NCBI GenBank assembly: GCA_014529385.2
Contig: CM043944.1
Coordinates: forward strand, 62,832,248 to 62,896,247
Source: Adiantum capillus-veneris
Lineage: Eukaryota > Streptophyta > Polypodiopsida > Polypodiales > Pteridaceae
Reading direction: 5' to 3'
Length of the DNA: 64,000 nt
Shown: positions 21,335 to 32,467 of the stretch, in pieces
Numbering within the stretch: the first letter of the stretch is position 1
How the letters are laid out: every line of letters starts with the position of its first letter
Position numbers and translations under genes: made by a program
Notes under the pieces: model-generated
The model's input: only the letters and a program-made list of their open reading frames with translations
Database searches by the model: none
Told to the model about the DNA's origin: nothing

Positions 21335-24300
21335 ATGTCATGCTAAAAATGGTCCAGAAAACAGATGTGACCAGCACCTAGGGACTTTGTCGTGACACAT
21401 AATTGAAATAATGGCACCAGTGTCAGTCCAGAGACTCATATTCTCCACATGTGGAATATGTCTCATGTAAGGATGTGTAAAGAAGAACATCCTTCAAGTA
21501 CAAGATGTACTTGTGTGTGGAGGAACTGCAGAACACTCCACGACAAGAGTGAGAGGGACCCTCATTATCTTGCTCCACACTGGCTAAACCAAACTCCTTG
21601 AGTTCCTGGACCATGTTTTATCCCATGTGACAACATATGCCAAAGTGAACCCTACAAGTAGGTTCATAACAGCATAATGTACATTGGACACTACTGCCCA
21701 AAATACGTGTTTCGACATGCCCTTGGTATGGCCCTGAAATATTCAAGCGTATTTAAACGACTTGAAAAACCCAAGTAATGTAGACTAAAAATTGGAATAA
21801 CACCAAATCAATAGATGCGTACTTGGAGATTGAACTGAATGTTCACTTACCCGTATTCAAAGACAGAGGAGTACGTTTCCCACCTGTGAAAAAATCAAGC
21901 AACATTGCACTGGAAACCCTGGGTGTTGCCTTTGCAATCCAAACCCGTTGGGTAGAATCTACGTAGGCAACCCCTTGGTAAGACCCTTTGTAGAAAGTGC
22001 TCAACTAGCAGGTAACGGTAACCAACATAGTCAACCGTGTATAGAATGATTGGAATCAACTTGAAAAGTGTCTCCGTCCGCTACCACGTTTGGTAGATTG
22101 CGGAATTTTTTCCTTGAAAGTATAACTGGGAGAGATCAATTGTGATCCTCAATGCAGATCAAACTGTGATCCTTAATGTCTATGGGGTGATGTAGCAATC
22201 ACCCGCTGGATCTTACCCCAAAACAGTATGTCCATAGACACTTCGTAGTGCTATAGAGAGAGCAGGAGACCCACACAATTGAATGGTTGAGCTCTTATGG
22301 ACAGCCATGTTGTCGCAACTGATTGTTGCATCTATACTTTCTTGTAGAGATCAGGTGTTGTGAGTATATCTTGAAAACAATCACCCAAAGAATGCCAATA
22401 GTTGGGCCTTGCCCCTGGCCTAACAGCGGCTCTTAGCCTGTTTGGCTCATAGCCCTTATGCAAAATAGTGTTCAATCAATGAATCGATGAAGACTAATTT
22501 GAGTAGCATCTTAGCCACGTGCTAGCTATGAGTTAGAGCACCTTGTCTCAAGCTGGGTCATGAGCAGAATATGTATCAAAATCTTATGTTAGGCTGAGGA
22601 ACTTTTGGTAAATTTCTAGTGTGTGTGTGTGTGCCCAGAATGTGTGCTCTTAGACATCTTATGTCTGACTGGCAGCTTATCCTATAAGCATGCCATAATC
22701 GGCTAGTGTAATTCTCTCATCGAGAGAGGGGACAGAAAACACAAGCCACGGCTTGACCCTCTTACCATGTATGGGGTCGTGACTTTAAAAAAATGACGTT
22801 AAATGGCACTTTGCCTGTGAAATATGTCATAGATTTTAGGTTCCATTTAGTGGTATTGTGTGTTGATAGCAACCAAAAATTTAAACAATCTAGAACTTAG
22901 GTTGTCTGTGAGGCAGAGTGCCTGGTGTGATAGCGGAAGCATAATCTTTGAAGCGGTGGAATTTATGCCACCTAGTTAGCATGCCATGCATACAGATTGT
23001 GAAGCCCTCGACGAGAGTGATGGACTCAAATGTGAGAGGCAAAACCATTAGTGCCTTGAACAGTTTAAATTGGTAGGGATGTGTGAGGTGGTATTCCCTA
23101 TTTTGCCAGTTTGTCAATCTCGTGTGCCATTGCTCGTGATTCTGAGTCATTGGGCAGTACCTTGGCACAAGGGAGAATCCTTGCTTTTTGTCAAAGCACT
23201 TTGCTTTACACAACCGACAATATTTTCCAATTGAAATGTGTAAACATGGAGAAATAAACAAAATTGGACATGGTCTAGCCTGGTCATCCTGTTGTAACCA
23301 GGTGGCTGGAGATGTCGAAAGAAAAACTCGTTCCAATGTAGATGATAACCCACTTTGCCCCGTGAGAGAAAGCTGATAGCCAAAGGATGTGGCTACAGAT
23401 ATCATAACAGAAGAATCAATCGTGGCAAGAAATTTCAATTAAAATTGACCAGTACTGTGTGGGAAGCATCCTCTGTCGGCGGCTGCAGGAAACAACAAGA
23501 AGGAGTCGGCCATGCTGAGCAACTTGCTGCCTTGAACAAGTCCAAAAATAGGCCATGCGTGTCTGCTTGAGATAATAAGATAAAAATTCAAATTGACTGT
23601 GCTTTAGCATCGAATGGAACCATTGATAGACATGCTTCAGATCAAGGCGATAGGTACTCAAGCCATGCTTGAGTCGAATGAGTAATTGAATCCTTGGTTC
23701 TTGGTATACAATAAAATTGTAACGATTAAAATAACTATCACAAGTCGTTCGTGTGCTCGGAGTGCTTTAAGTGTACTCACCTCGATTGCATGTGAGCCTT
23801 GTGAGAAGGCAATGCAAGCCTTGCGTACCCGAAATGTTATATAAATTGCAAAGCAACAATGCAGCATACACCTAATTTAGTTGCATGTGCAAATGATGAT
23901 CCCATGCTAGAAAAATGAATGGATATTGATATCCTGTACAACAGCCTTGCTGGGACAAGAATCATTTATCATGTTCGAACAATTTTCCAAACAATTTCAA
24001 AAACAAATGCATACCTCATTATTGACTTGTGCCGACCAATCTTGTCCAGCCTAAAGATGAACGTGTTGCCGATGGGAAACTGCAAGTAATACGAAAGCAG
24101 TAACCCAACATTGGACTCCACCGGCCGTGCTCATTGGCACCCTTGCACGGAGTCTTTCTCATGTCAATACCAGTCATAGCCTTGTTGACCCTTACTGCTA
24201 GGCAACCTTGCCACCCTGCATAAACCATGAAAGTAATCAACTTGATAAAAACAAAATTGAAAGAGGTTACCTTGTTTTCGTTCTTGTATTTTAACACGGT

Positions 24301-25082
24301 GTATTCAAAGCCATGTTTCGCCAATCATGTGCAAATGTTGGTCTTACTTTGGCCAGTCATAATCCATACCGAGGCCCCTAGTTGGCTTTCAATTGTCGGC
24401 AGGGATAAACTGAGGTGTAAGCATCCTTAACACTTGTGAAGTCCCGTCGGTTTAATAAACCTAGGTGTAAGCCCTTTGACCACCTTTGCCTTAATCTCTG
24501 TAGAACGACAGGTTTTTTTATTTGCTAAAATCCCGAGAAGATGAGGACCCGTCGAGATACCATGTTCCTGTCGAGATGCCACTGCTACGAGGGGGGGAGT
24601 TGGCCCGTGGGCAGCCTCCCTTAGTAAATTTTAATTGCCCAAGGCCAAAGGCTTTAGGGCTTTTGTGTGTGAAATCGAAAACTCAACATTGGCTATGGTG
24701 TCACAGACGGGTCGCCGCTTGCAAGCCGTGAGAGGGAGGCGGTTCAGTGGCTCGGCAGGAATTGGTGCAGTGACGATTTGTAATCGGCATGGCTCTACGA
24801 CCCCAACAAGGGAGAGATGACCCAATTCTGTGAGGGTCAACCTCCCCTCCTTATTCGTTGCAAGCAGCCTTGCACACGTCGGGTCTTCCTTGCCCGCCTT
24901 CCTCGCCTCTTAACGGCTCCTGCCCCCGGCTTCTTGAGCCCGCCATGGAAGTCCCCATATAAGGGGTCCCTCCTGCGCTTCTGCCCTCAGCTGCCCCTTC
25001 ATGCACGCCCTCATGCCCACGCTGCGGCTCCCCTTCCTTCCCGACGTGCAAGGGCTGCTCTACTCGGTTCTCCATGAACACC

Positions 25083-25084
<2 letters not shown>

Positions 25085-25174
<90 letters not shown>
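25085..25174. repeat. (TA)n(GA)n compound microsatellite
   Basis: About 29 TA units (25085-25142) run straight into about 16 GA units (25143-25174). It lies in the leader of element B. Confidence 0.95.
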
Positions 25175-25175
<1 letters not shown>

Positions 25176-25235
25176 AAAGATCCATGGCAAGAAGTGCTTG
25201 CCCTTCCTCATTCTTCTTCCTCCCCCTTCCCCCTA

Positions 25236-25247
25236 GCTCTGATACGA
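25236..25247 (-). promoter_or_regulatory. Element B primer-binding site (initiator-Met tRNA)
   Basis: The minus strand reads TCGTATCAGAGC directly after the 5' LTR, against TGGTATCAGAGC, the complement of the plant initiator methionine tRNA 3' end. The first bases differ, the rest match. Confidence 0.75.
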
Positions 25248-25248
25248 A

Positions 25249-25425
25249 TATAAGACCTAGGGTAACTGAACATAGGATCCTCCTCCCTACCGCCCCTTAT
25301 ATAGGCCTAGCTCCTAGCTCTTGCCCTAAGCGGATCCCCAGTCCGCATTGGTCTAGTCCAGGCCCTTGGCCTAGGTCCCTGACCCCCTAGGTTGGGCCTT
25401 GCCCCGTAGGACCCTTGTCTTGACA
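25249..25425 (-). repeat. Element B 5' LTR
   Basis: 177 bp, paired with 9768-9944. Followed on the plus strand by the target duplication CAACA (25426-25430). Confidence 0.85.
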
Positions 25426-25430
25426 CAACA

Positions 25431-25960
25431 TCTCTTCCATACTCTTCTTCATACCACCTTTCCCATATTTGGTCTTTAGAGGCAAACCTGTTTCCAGTAG
25501 ATGTATCAGTTCATCCTTCCAAAAAACCATGTCTTTATGCTTGGTTTCTGCAAATTCATCGCACTCACTCCTGACATGCTCAGGATTGTTGCACCACTTG
25601 CAATTTTGATTCTCACTTCACCTCTGTAGACTGCCTTGTTTTGATAAAGATGTTGAACCTTTTTCTTCAAGATTCACAGCTTTCAAATTGATGTTCAACT
25701 CCTGAATTCCTTTCACAAGCTCGTCCATGAAATATGCCTCTAGCTTTGGGGTCTTCTCCTTTAATAGCACATGAATTGTCTTCTTCTTTTTCTTCCACAT
25801 CTATATTCATCCCAATTAACTTTTCTAGCCTTTTTTGTCGCTTCACCACCATATTGAATGCTTCAATCACATCTTCCCAATTTGATTTCATCCCTAACTC
25901 CCCTGATAGATCCTCAAGGAGATCCACTATTAAGTATTTATATCTATTCTAAGTGGGATT
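25431..25960 (-). pseudogene. Family X copy 1 gag, N-terminal part
   Basis: The minus strand reads VDLLEDLSGELGMKSNWEDV and FNMVVKRQKRLEKLIGMN (25927-25790), then after a frame change MDELVKGIQELNINLKA (about 25735-25680), and continues to the B insertion. Copy 2 has the same blocks at 26720-27000. Upstream of about 25960 similarity to gag ends. Confidence 0.65.
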
Positions 25961-26172
25961 TTAGCCTAATAACTTTGTTCCAATCTGTGATATTCTCTTG
26001 CAATTCTCTCTAAACACCTTTATATCATCTTATTAACACTAATTTGGCAGCACTAAGCACACTAACTTCCCTTGGTTTACACCTGGACTACTTCTTTGTC
26101 TACAGCTAGAAGCCCAACACTTTCCCAGTCAACCCTTGAGAGACGTGCAACCTAACATTTTTGGAGAACTTG

Positions 26173-28771
26173 ATGCAAAACAATACTGGGGTGAAGGAAG
26201 CAATGATGTTGGCAGGTCAAGATAATGGTATGCAATAGTTAATGCAGTAATTTGTTGCACTTATGCATCAACAGCATCTACACCATCAGCAAATAAAGAT
26301 TCAAAATTTGGAAAGGGAAATGAAAGCTCGGATTCGTGAAGCTAGACAAGCCGTGATAGTTAAATTGGGGTGATTTGAAGGTCGTGATATTTCCAATTTT
26401 GCAAAGTTTATGAATAGGTTATGGAAGACAAGGGAGTAGAGGAGCATGCTGCAGTGGAAAATTTTGTACTCATTGTCATGCCTGAATTACGTGCACTGAT
26501 TGAGGAACTGAGAATTGCACATGGTGCTACCCAATATTTTGTTGAAGGTAAGGAGCATGTTACAAAGAAGAGAAGCGGGTGCAGCAGCATAATAAGGGTC
26601 TATCTACTTCTTAATTATTTAGAGCGAGATTTGCCCAATTGTCTACAATCGAACATGATGCTCTTAATTCGGAGAAAATAGAACTTTTTGTGTTGGCTGC
26701 AGATCCAAAATTGCAAAAAAGCTTAGTGGATCTCCTCAAGAATCCCACAAGGGAGTTGGGACTGAAATTAGATTGGAAAGAAGTGATTGAAGCAGTTAAT
26801 ATGGTGGTGAAATGGCAAAAAAGATTGGATAAGTTAGTTGGAATGAATGTAGATGTGGAAGAAAAGGAGGAAGAGGTTCTTGTGCCAATAAAGGAGAAGA
26901 TGCCAAAGCTAGAGGAGTCGTTCATGGATGAGCTTGTGAAGGGGATCCACGAATTGAACATTAATTTGAAAGCTACGAAGCTTGAGAAAAAGGTCCACAA
27001 AAATGAAGTGGGAGTCAAAATTGTATGTGGTGTGACAATCCTGACCATTTTAGGAATGAGTACGAGGAATTTGTTTAAGCCAAGCGTAAAGATGTGTTTT
27101 TTTGGAAAATTGGTTTGATACACTTGAGAGAGAAACAGTGCTACCTCTAAAGACCAAATATGGAAGAGGTGGTATGAAGAAAAGCATGGAAGAGATGTTG
27201 GAGGAACACCATGCGAGTGTAACTGAAGAATTGACTTACGGTTTGCAGATTGAGAACAAAGGGCAGGAAAAAACAATTGAAGGTTCTAGCAGGAATGGGA
27301 CCTTCTAGCCATATGCTATGACAACATCAAGAAACAGAAAAGTTGCGTATCAATAGTTGTGTCAAGTGGGAAATTATATTAGAAAGACTACTAGGTCTGG
27401 AAAGACGATGTAGATTCCCTCTCATTATATGCATACATAGCTAAATCTCAAAACCACAAGGCTTTTGTATAAGAGAAGCAAAAGAGGGAAGAGGATCTGG
27501 CAGGAACTTCAAAGAGAACGACAAGGTCAGAGGTACCAAAGGGAAAGGATTCTAGCTCAGGAGCACCTCCTACCCCGCGACATCTTTATGGATGAGGTCG
27601 AGAAGGAGAAAAAGGTAGGGAAAGCACGAGGTCCTTCATATAAGCTGAGATCTAGTATTGAAGAGGCTACTGATGTGAGGAAGGTACTTGAGAAACGCAT
27701 TCTAAATAGTAGGGTGGAGTTTACCCTAGGTGAGATCCTAGGTATTGCAAAGTGGGAATTTCATGACAGTATTATTGATCTCATGAAGAGGAAGTTCCAA
27801 ATATTGTATGGACCTAAAAACAACCCAACCAGAACATAGGGGGTGCAGAGAATTTATGAACAAATTGAAGCTATTATGGGTAGTGTTAATGAAGAAGAAC
27901 TAGGTGAAGATGAATGGGGAAGCGTAGTGGACAACAATGAGCTTCCAAGATGGGTAAATCATGTCAGATTTCATGAGGACTAGTATGGAGAAGATATACC
28001 TCACAGTCATTTTACACGGAATCATTGAGCCAGGGCTACTACTAAAACTTTGGTAAAGGTAGGTGATTCGGAAGAGCCGGTTGTTGCATTGGTAGATCAT
28101 GGGTCAAAACTAAACCTTATGTCAAAGATCTTGTTCTTGAAAGGAAAGTGTCCTATGGATGTGGAACATGGATGGCATACCCGAGCTGCCAATGCATGAT
28201 CAGGGGATTTGCATGGTGCATGATCTAATGTTAAAATAACCATAGGGAATGTAAGCGATGAGAAAATTGTTTTTGTACAAGATCACTCTACATATCTAGT
28301 CATCTTAGGGCAACCTTACATTATGATGGTGAGGATGGAAAACCAAGGTTTTGGATGATGGATCCACATATGCTAGAATCAGAAGTCGTGATGGTAAGAA
28401 AGCAGTTCAATTTCTAACTCTTTGTGTGGATCATGCTAGGAACAGGGATACCTTAAGAGATCATCCATTGCCAAAGTTGACAAAAGAATTCAAAGAGAAT
28501 AGGGGTTTTCATGATTTTTCGAGAGTGCCATTGTAAAGCGAGACTACGATGGTGCTTTGGAGGAATAGTTCTCGCTGACAACGGATGTTTACAAAGAGAC
28601 TTTTTCTTCAGGATTTCTGGGATTGTCTTTAGAGGGTTCGATATCTTACAAAAAATTCCATGATTGGTGCAAATGGGAGAGGAAACATATTTGCGATGTC
28701 CAAGGCATACTTCAAGAATGTGAAATACTGGACCTAGATGAACCAATTTCAGGTATTTTTGAAGAATACGT
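26173..28771 (+). pseudogene. Family X copy 2: gag-protease part
   Basis: Starts near an ATG at 26173, with a glutamine- and histidine-rich N-terminus followed by FEGRDISNF. Gag continues through GVEEHAAVENF (26421-26590), STIEHDALNSEKIELF and LDWKEVIEAVNMVVKWQKRLDKLVGMN (26639-27118), ELTYGLQIENKG (27102-27308) and GPSYKLRSSIEEATDVRKVLEKR with LGEILGIAKWEFHD (27465-27839). The protease block, VALVDHGSKLNLMS (about 28085-28130), is followed by VILGQPYI (about 28300-28320). Early stops at the N-terminus (CAG or CAA to TAG or TAA, CGA to TGA) all fit C-to-T change. It breaks at 28771 where element D begins. Confidence 0.8.
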
Positions 28772-30747
28772 TGGTACAGCCAAAGTTGGTTGACCATAGA
28801 AGATGGCATGGACAGGTATGTGCAAGCTAGCAAAAGCATGGAAAATCACTGGAGTAGCTAGGAAGATCATGGGCAGCCATGTAGCAGCGGATATGTATGG
28901 CTAATGCAGTTTATAGACCAAAAAAGGCTCCAAAAGGGGCTAATTTGGGGAACATTTGAAGGAGGTTCAAGGTGCATCCTCTGGGTCTAGAAATGTGGAG
29001 CTCAAGATGCTGAAGGAGTAGGTCCATACCGCTCATCAAACAGAGCTACAGAGCCCAAGATACTGGAGTTTAAAGGTGCGGTGAGTTGCAGATTCTTTTC
29101 GGACAGGGCAGCTGGCAATAGGTGGCCCGAGTGAATGTCATTATATAGGTGCGTAGTGCTCAATTTATGGAGCATACCCCTCTTTTTAGATTGCAGATCA
29201 GAGCTACGGATTGCAGTTTATGGACAATTGAAGTTTTGCCGAGGGCTAGGTTGGTGCCCACCTGACTACATGGGGAGTCATGCCATCTGGCATCTTTTGG
29301 GTTTTGATAAAGTTTTAGAAGGTTTTATGCATCATGGGGAGCTAGCAAGAGTTTTCTACTTGTCAAACAAAGCCTGGAGTAGAAAATTAAAGCAGTCGGA
29401 AGGTTGAGTGCAGTTGCTCGGAGTTGGTCATAGATGATTTTCTCGGTTTTGACGGCCTCGGTTTTTGATCCTCAGAATCTCAAAATGTGGCTAGGAACTT
29501 ATGGCTTCAAGTCTCTATGGTGAAGCTTTGGCCGGGCCTCGCGGCTTGGGAATACAATCTCAGATCAGGACATAGCAAGCCTTCAAAAGGGGGGGGAAAT
29601 TTGTACCTTCAAAGAATTTTTTTGGGAATTCCAAGGGCCTTAAGAGGATAGGGGAGCCTGGGAGCCTCCATGTGTCACATGGGAGGTCCCACCTGCGGGA
29701 CGCACACCCAGACAACAAGGCTATATGGGCCAGGGCGTTGCCCCCTTTAGTATGACACAAGAGCAGAGTGAGCTCTCACTATCTCAGCTATGGTGCCCGT
29801 TGGGGTGGCACTGCGGTGGCTCTGTGGGGCGCTGCTCGCGAGCGCAGGCAGGAAGCCCATTGGGCATCTTTGTCGGTGGATTTTGTTGGTGGCCAATGGC
29901 CGGCGGCCTTGAGGAGTCACAATGATGATGTGGCAGCCCGCCTAAGGGGCCCTTCTCGCACCCGCACCCATAAGGCCATTCTTTTGAAGCTTAGAGTCAA
30001 CCCCCCCACTAGCGATATCGCTAGTGCTCGGGTAGGGAGGGGTCCTGCGGAAGCAATGGAGCCAGGAGAGCAAGAGAGAGAACCCAAAGGGTTAGAGTCA
30101 AGTGGCCATTCTAAGGGCAGGCCAGAAGGGTGAGTTCAAATGGTGAATATAACTGGTAGGAGACAAGGTGAGGTGTCCTCCCATGAAAGGAAAGGGCTAC
30201 ATAAGGATGCCAAGTGTAAGCAATACACCAAATACCAAAGTGAAGTGAACTCAAAGTTGAATGCACGAGCAGTTTAGGCCCCCATTTTTTTTGTTTTTTT
30301 GGTTTAATTCATGCCTATAAAAGAGGCTGTACATGAAAATTGAGGGGCTTTTTTTCCATAGGGAGTTGTTGAAGGCCTGCAAGCTTGTGTGTTGGAAGTT
30401 TCCATTGGAGCTGTAGACTTGGTTGTATTATCTCCATATGCAATACTACTAAGCCTTTGCCCCTCTTTCTTGTGTTGCTTCTCCCCATTCCCCTCGCGTG
30501 AAGCTTGTTACAAAGAGGGCAGAATCGGGGTAAGTTTGTGAGCCGGAAATGGTGAGTTGAGTGGTGTAGGTGCATTTGTGCCGAGTGGTGTTTTTGTAGG
30601 GTAGGAGATTGTTGTTCTGTGTGCAAAGGCGGGTCTATTAGTAAAAATTAGACAATTTTGAGGTGTTATTTGAGAGGTTAGGGGTGTTGTGGCTACCGTG
30701 GAGGCTTTGTGTTGAGTGTCGAGTGTGTACCTCGTTCCCCCTCTCCA
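28772..30747 (+). repeat. Element D 5' LTR
   Basis: 1976 bp, highly similar to 35990-38019. A TATAAAAG box lies at 30316-30323. A G-run of 8 (29589-29596) is expanded in the other LTR. Short open frames inside match no domain. Confidence 0.85.
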
Positions 30748-30752
30748 TCTTT

Positions 30753-30770
30753 TGGTGCCCCCACTGAGGA
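30753..30770 (+). promoter_or_regulatory. Element D candidate primer-binding site
   Basis: TGGTGCCCCCACTGAGGA, 5 bp after the LTR; the same motif type as in C and G. Confidence 0.6.
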
Positions 30771-30844
30771 GCAACTGATTTCTCGTCAGTTTTGATCAAA
30801 GAAATTTTTTTCCATCAAGGAGAGATTGCAGTTATGGACCAGTT

Positions 30845-32453
30845 TTCATTGGAGAAGAAGATTCAAAAGAGTGGATGGCCAATTTGGAGTTGTATATGCT
30901 ATCACTGCATATGCAAAATGAAGATAGCAAGATGCAAATGATTCCGCTGTTGATGCGGGGAAGAGCAAAGACATGGTTCTATGCCCTAGAAGGAGAGCCA
31001 AGACTTATGTGGCCGGCATTACGGACCCGTTTTTTTCATGATTTTTGTAAGAGGTGTCTCCTGTCAATCTGGACACAAAGTTGAAGAATTTGAAGCAAGA
31101 TGTGAACAAGGAGTTTGGTGTTTTCCTCGGCTGCTTCGAAGAATGCTGGAGGGACTTTGCAGTTGCCATGCAATTGGATAATGGTGATAAGTACTTTAAA
31201 TTGGAAAAATTTATGGCTTGTTTGCATCCCAAAGTTCGTGAAAAGGTGGATTTTGAGGGCCCGGAGAATTACAACGAGGCTATTGCTATTGCACGGGCAA
31301 AGAGCCAAAAAATTAAAAAGAAGATTGAGCAAGGTGCATTGGGATACGAAGTGACGGTTCCCAATCCGACCTAAGTTCAAGGGAAGAAGTTCAAGTGGAG
31401 AATCAACCTAATCAAGAGGTAGCAATCGTTCCTCAACAATGGGTACGTACAGTTCAAGATTTATCTGAGCAAATGCAAGAGCTGCATTGTTTAAGTGTTA
31501 TGGACAGAGGCCAAGCAAGGATAGAAAGAGGTAGAGCTAGGTAATTTCTTGGCAGATGTTATACATGCGGAGAGGATTGCCACTATGCTCTATATTGCCC
31601 TCATACGTCGAGGGTCCAAAGGGGTGGTATGTATCCTCTATTTGGTTGAGGCAAGGGTCAAGTGCAGTTTTAATGGTCAAAGGGAACGGCAAGCAATCGG
31701 AAATCAAGTATAGGCGGCTTCGTCAGGTAATGATGAAGTGCAAAGGGTCAATATTATTAGTGTTGACAGGGAGGAGGTTGATATTATGGCTGACAAAAGA
31801 GCAAGAGGCAAAAGAGAGACCAAGATGGAACGTGAAACTAGAGAAAAGCAGGTTAAAGAGAAGGTGAACGAAGTTCAAGAGCAGCTAGGGCCAAGCAAGA
31901 GAAGACAAAGACAAAGAATTACACAAAAGGATTTTCAATTGGGGTGCGGTAATCTTGAATATGATCTAGTTAGAGATGTCCAAAATTAAAAAGCTAATAT
32001 CACTTTTGGGCAGCTGCTTGCATTAGACCCTAAATTAAGGAGGCAGTGGTAAACCAGTGTCAGTACGAGGCTTCCTCGAGTAGGAGGAGATGTGCATGCG
32101 GTACAGAATCTAGCCTTGAGGGTGGGGAGTCCAACTGATGTGCTTCCAGTGGTGGAAGTTTTGCTTAAAAAGAAGAAGCATGTGCAAGCCTACATCGATG
32201 GTGGGGTCCACGTCTGTGTGATCAAAGAGTGTGCTATGAGGGATATTGGTATTATAGCTGTCGTCAGGTCCAATGTGCAAATGAGGATGGCCAACCATGC
32301 CAAAGCTCGGTGTTTAGGAGTGGCACAGGATGTAAAGGTGAAGGTCATGGGATGCTTAATTATTATTTTTCATGAAAGCGGGTGAAAATTCTTATCCAAT
32401 TATATTGGGGAGGCCATGGTTTTTGGAAATTGGGGCCAAGAAAGATTGGGAGA
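30845..32453 (+). pseudogene. Element D Gag-protease (broken)
   Basis: Pieces in order: GEEDSKEWMANLELYMLSLHM and GRAKTWFYALEGEP (30850-31083), then in another frame FLGCFEECWRDFAV and RKVREKVDFEGPENYNEAIAIARAKS-type capsid end (31054-31374). A zinc knuckle CYTCGEDCHYALYC follows (31557-31598). The basic linker and FGQLLALDPKLRRQW block (31738-32052) have two stops, and the protease AYIDGGVHVCVIKE lies at about 32188-32230. A shift near 32365 leads to YPIILGRPW. It is colinear with element E and clearly non-functional. Confidence 0.75.
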
Positions 32454-32467
32454 AGGGGTAATTTACC

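Larger units (their letters stand above)
21335..25248 (-). other. Element B interior, right of C (decayed)
   Basis: Expected to hold the gag to RT part of B on the minus strand. The longest frame, 22890-23438 (182 codons), has no recognisable domain. Short pieces elsewhere are broken. Stop-rich sequence fits an old element. Just inside the 5' LTR, 25085-25174 is a TA then GA microsatellite. Confidence 0.5.
9768..25425 (-). mobile_element. Element B: chromovirus-like gypsy (hosts element C)
   Basis: LTR element on the minus strand. Two 177-bp LTRs (9768-9944 and 25249-25425) are flanked by the target duplication CAACA (9763-9767 and 25426-25430). A primer-binding site (25236-25247) and a polypurine tract (9945-9960) are in the right places. 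Without nested element C it would be about 5.6 kb. Coding content is strongly decayed: integrase and C-terminal traces remain between 9945 and 10660, and 21335-25248 has only short broken frames. LTRs run TG...TA rather than TG...CA, one of the recognised non-canonical end types. It sits in the gag of family X copy 1; copy 2 shows the unoccupied TGTTG site at 27196-27200. Confidence 0.85.
4677..25960 (-). mobile_element. Family X retroelement, copy 1 (interrupted)
   Basis: A divergent gypsy-like element read on the minus strand in the order gag (25927-25431, then 9762-9191), protease (8460-7756), linker (7630-7112), reverse transcriptase (7108-6545), RNase H (about 6550-6390) and integrase (about 5950-4677). 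It is interrupted by element B (9768-25425) and by a MITE (8465-9182). Joining the two sides of each insertion restores colinearity with copy 2 at 26173-28771, which proves both insertions. The upstream end near 25960 is truncated or unrecognisable, about 210 bp from the start of copy 2, which runs the other way. Frames are broken by many stops and shifts, so the copy is dead. Confidence 0.8.

Noticed and set aside
22890-23438. 182-codon minus-strand frame as a host gene
   Set aside because: It lies inside element B and has no known domain; more likely a remnant or chance frame.
24851-25211. Frames with Ser-Leu and Ile-Tyr repeats
   Set aside because: Translations of the GA and TA microsatellite at 25085-25174.
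29135-29407. Open frame in D 5' LTR as a gene
   Set aside because: The 3' LTR does not keep it open, and it shows no domain.
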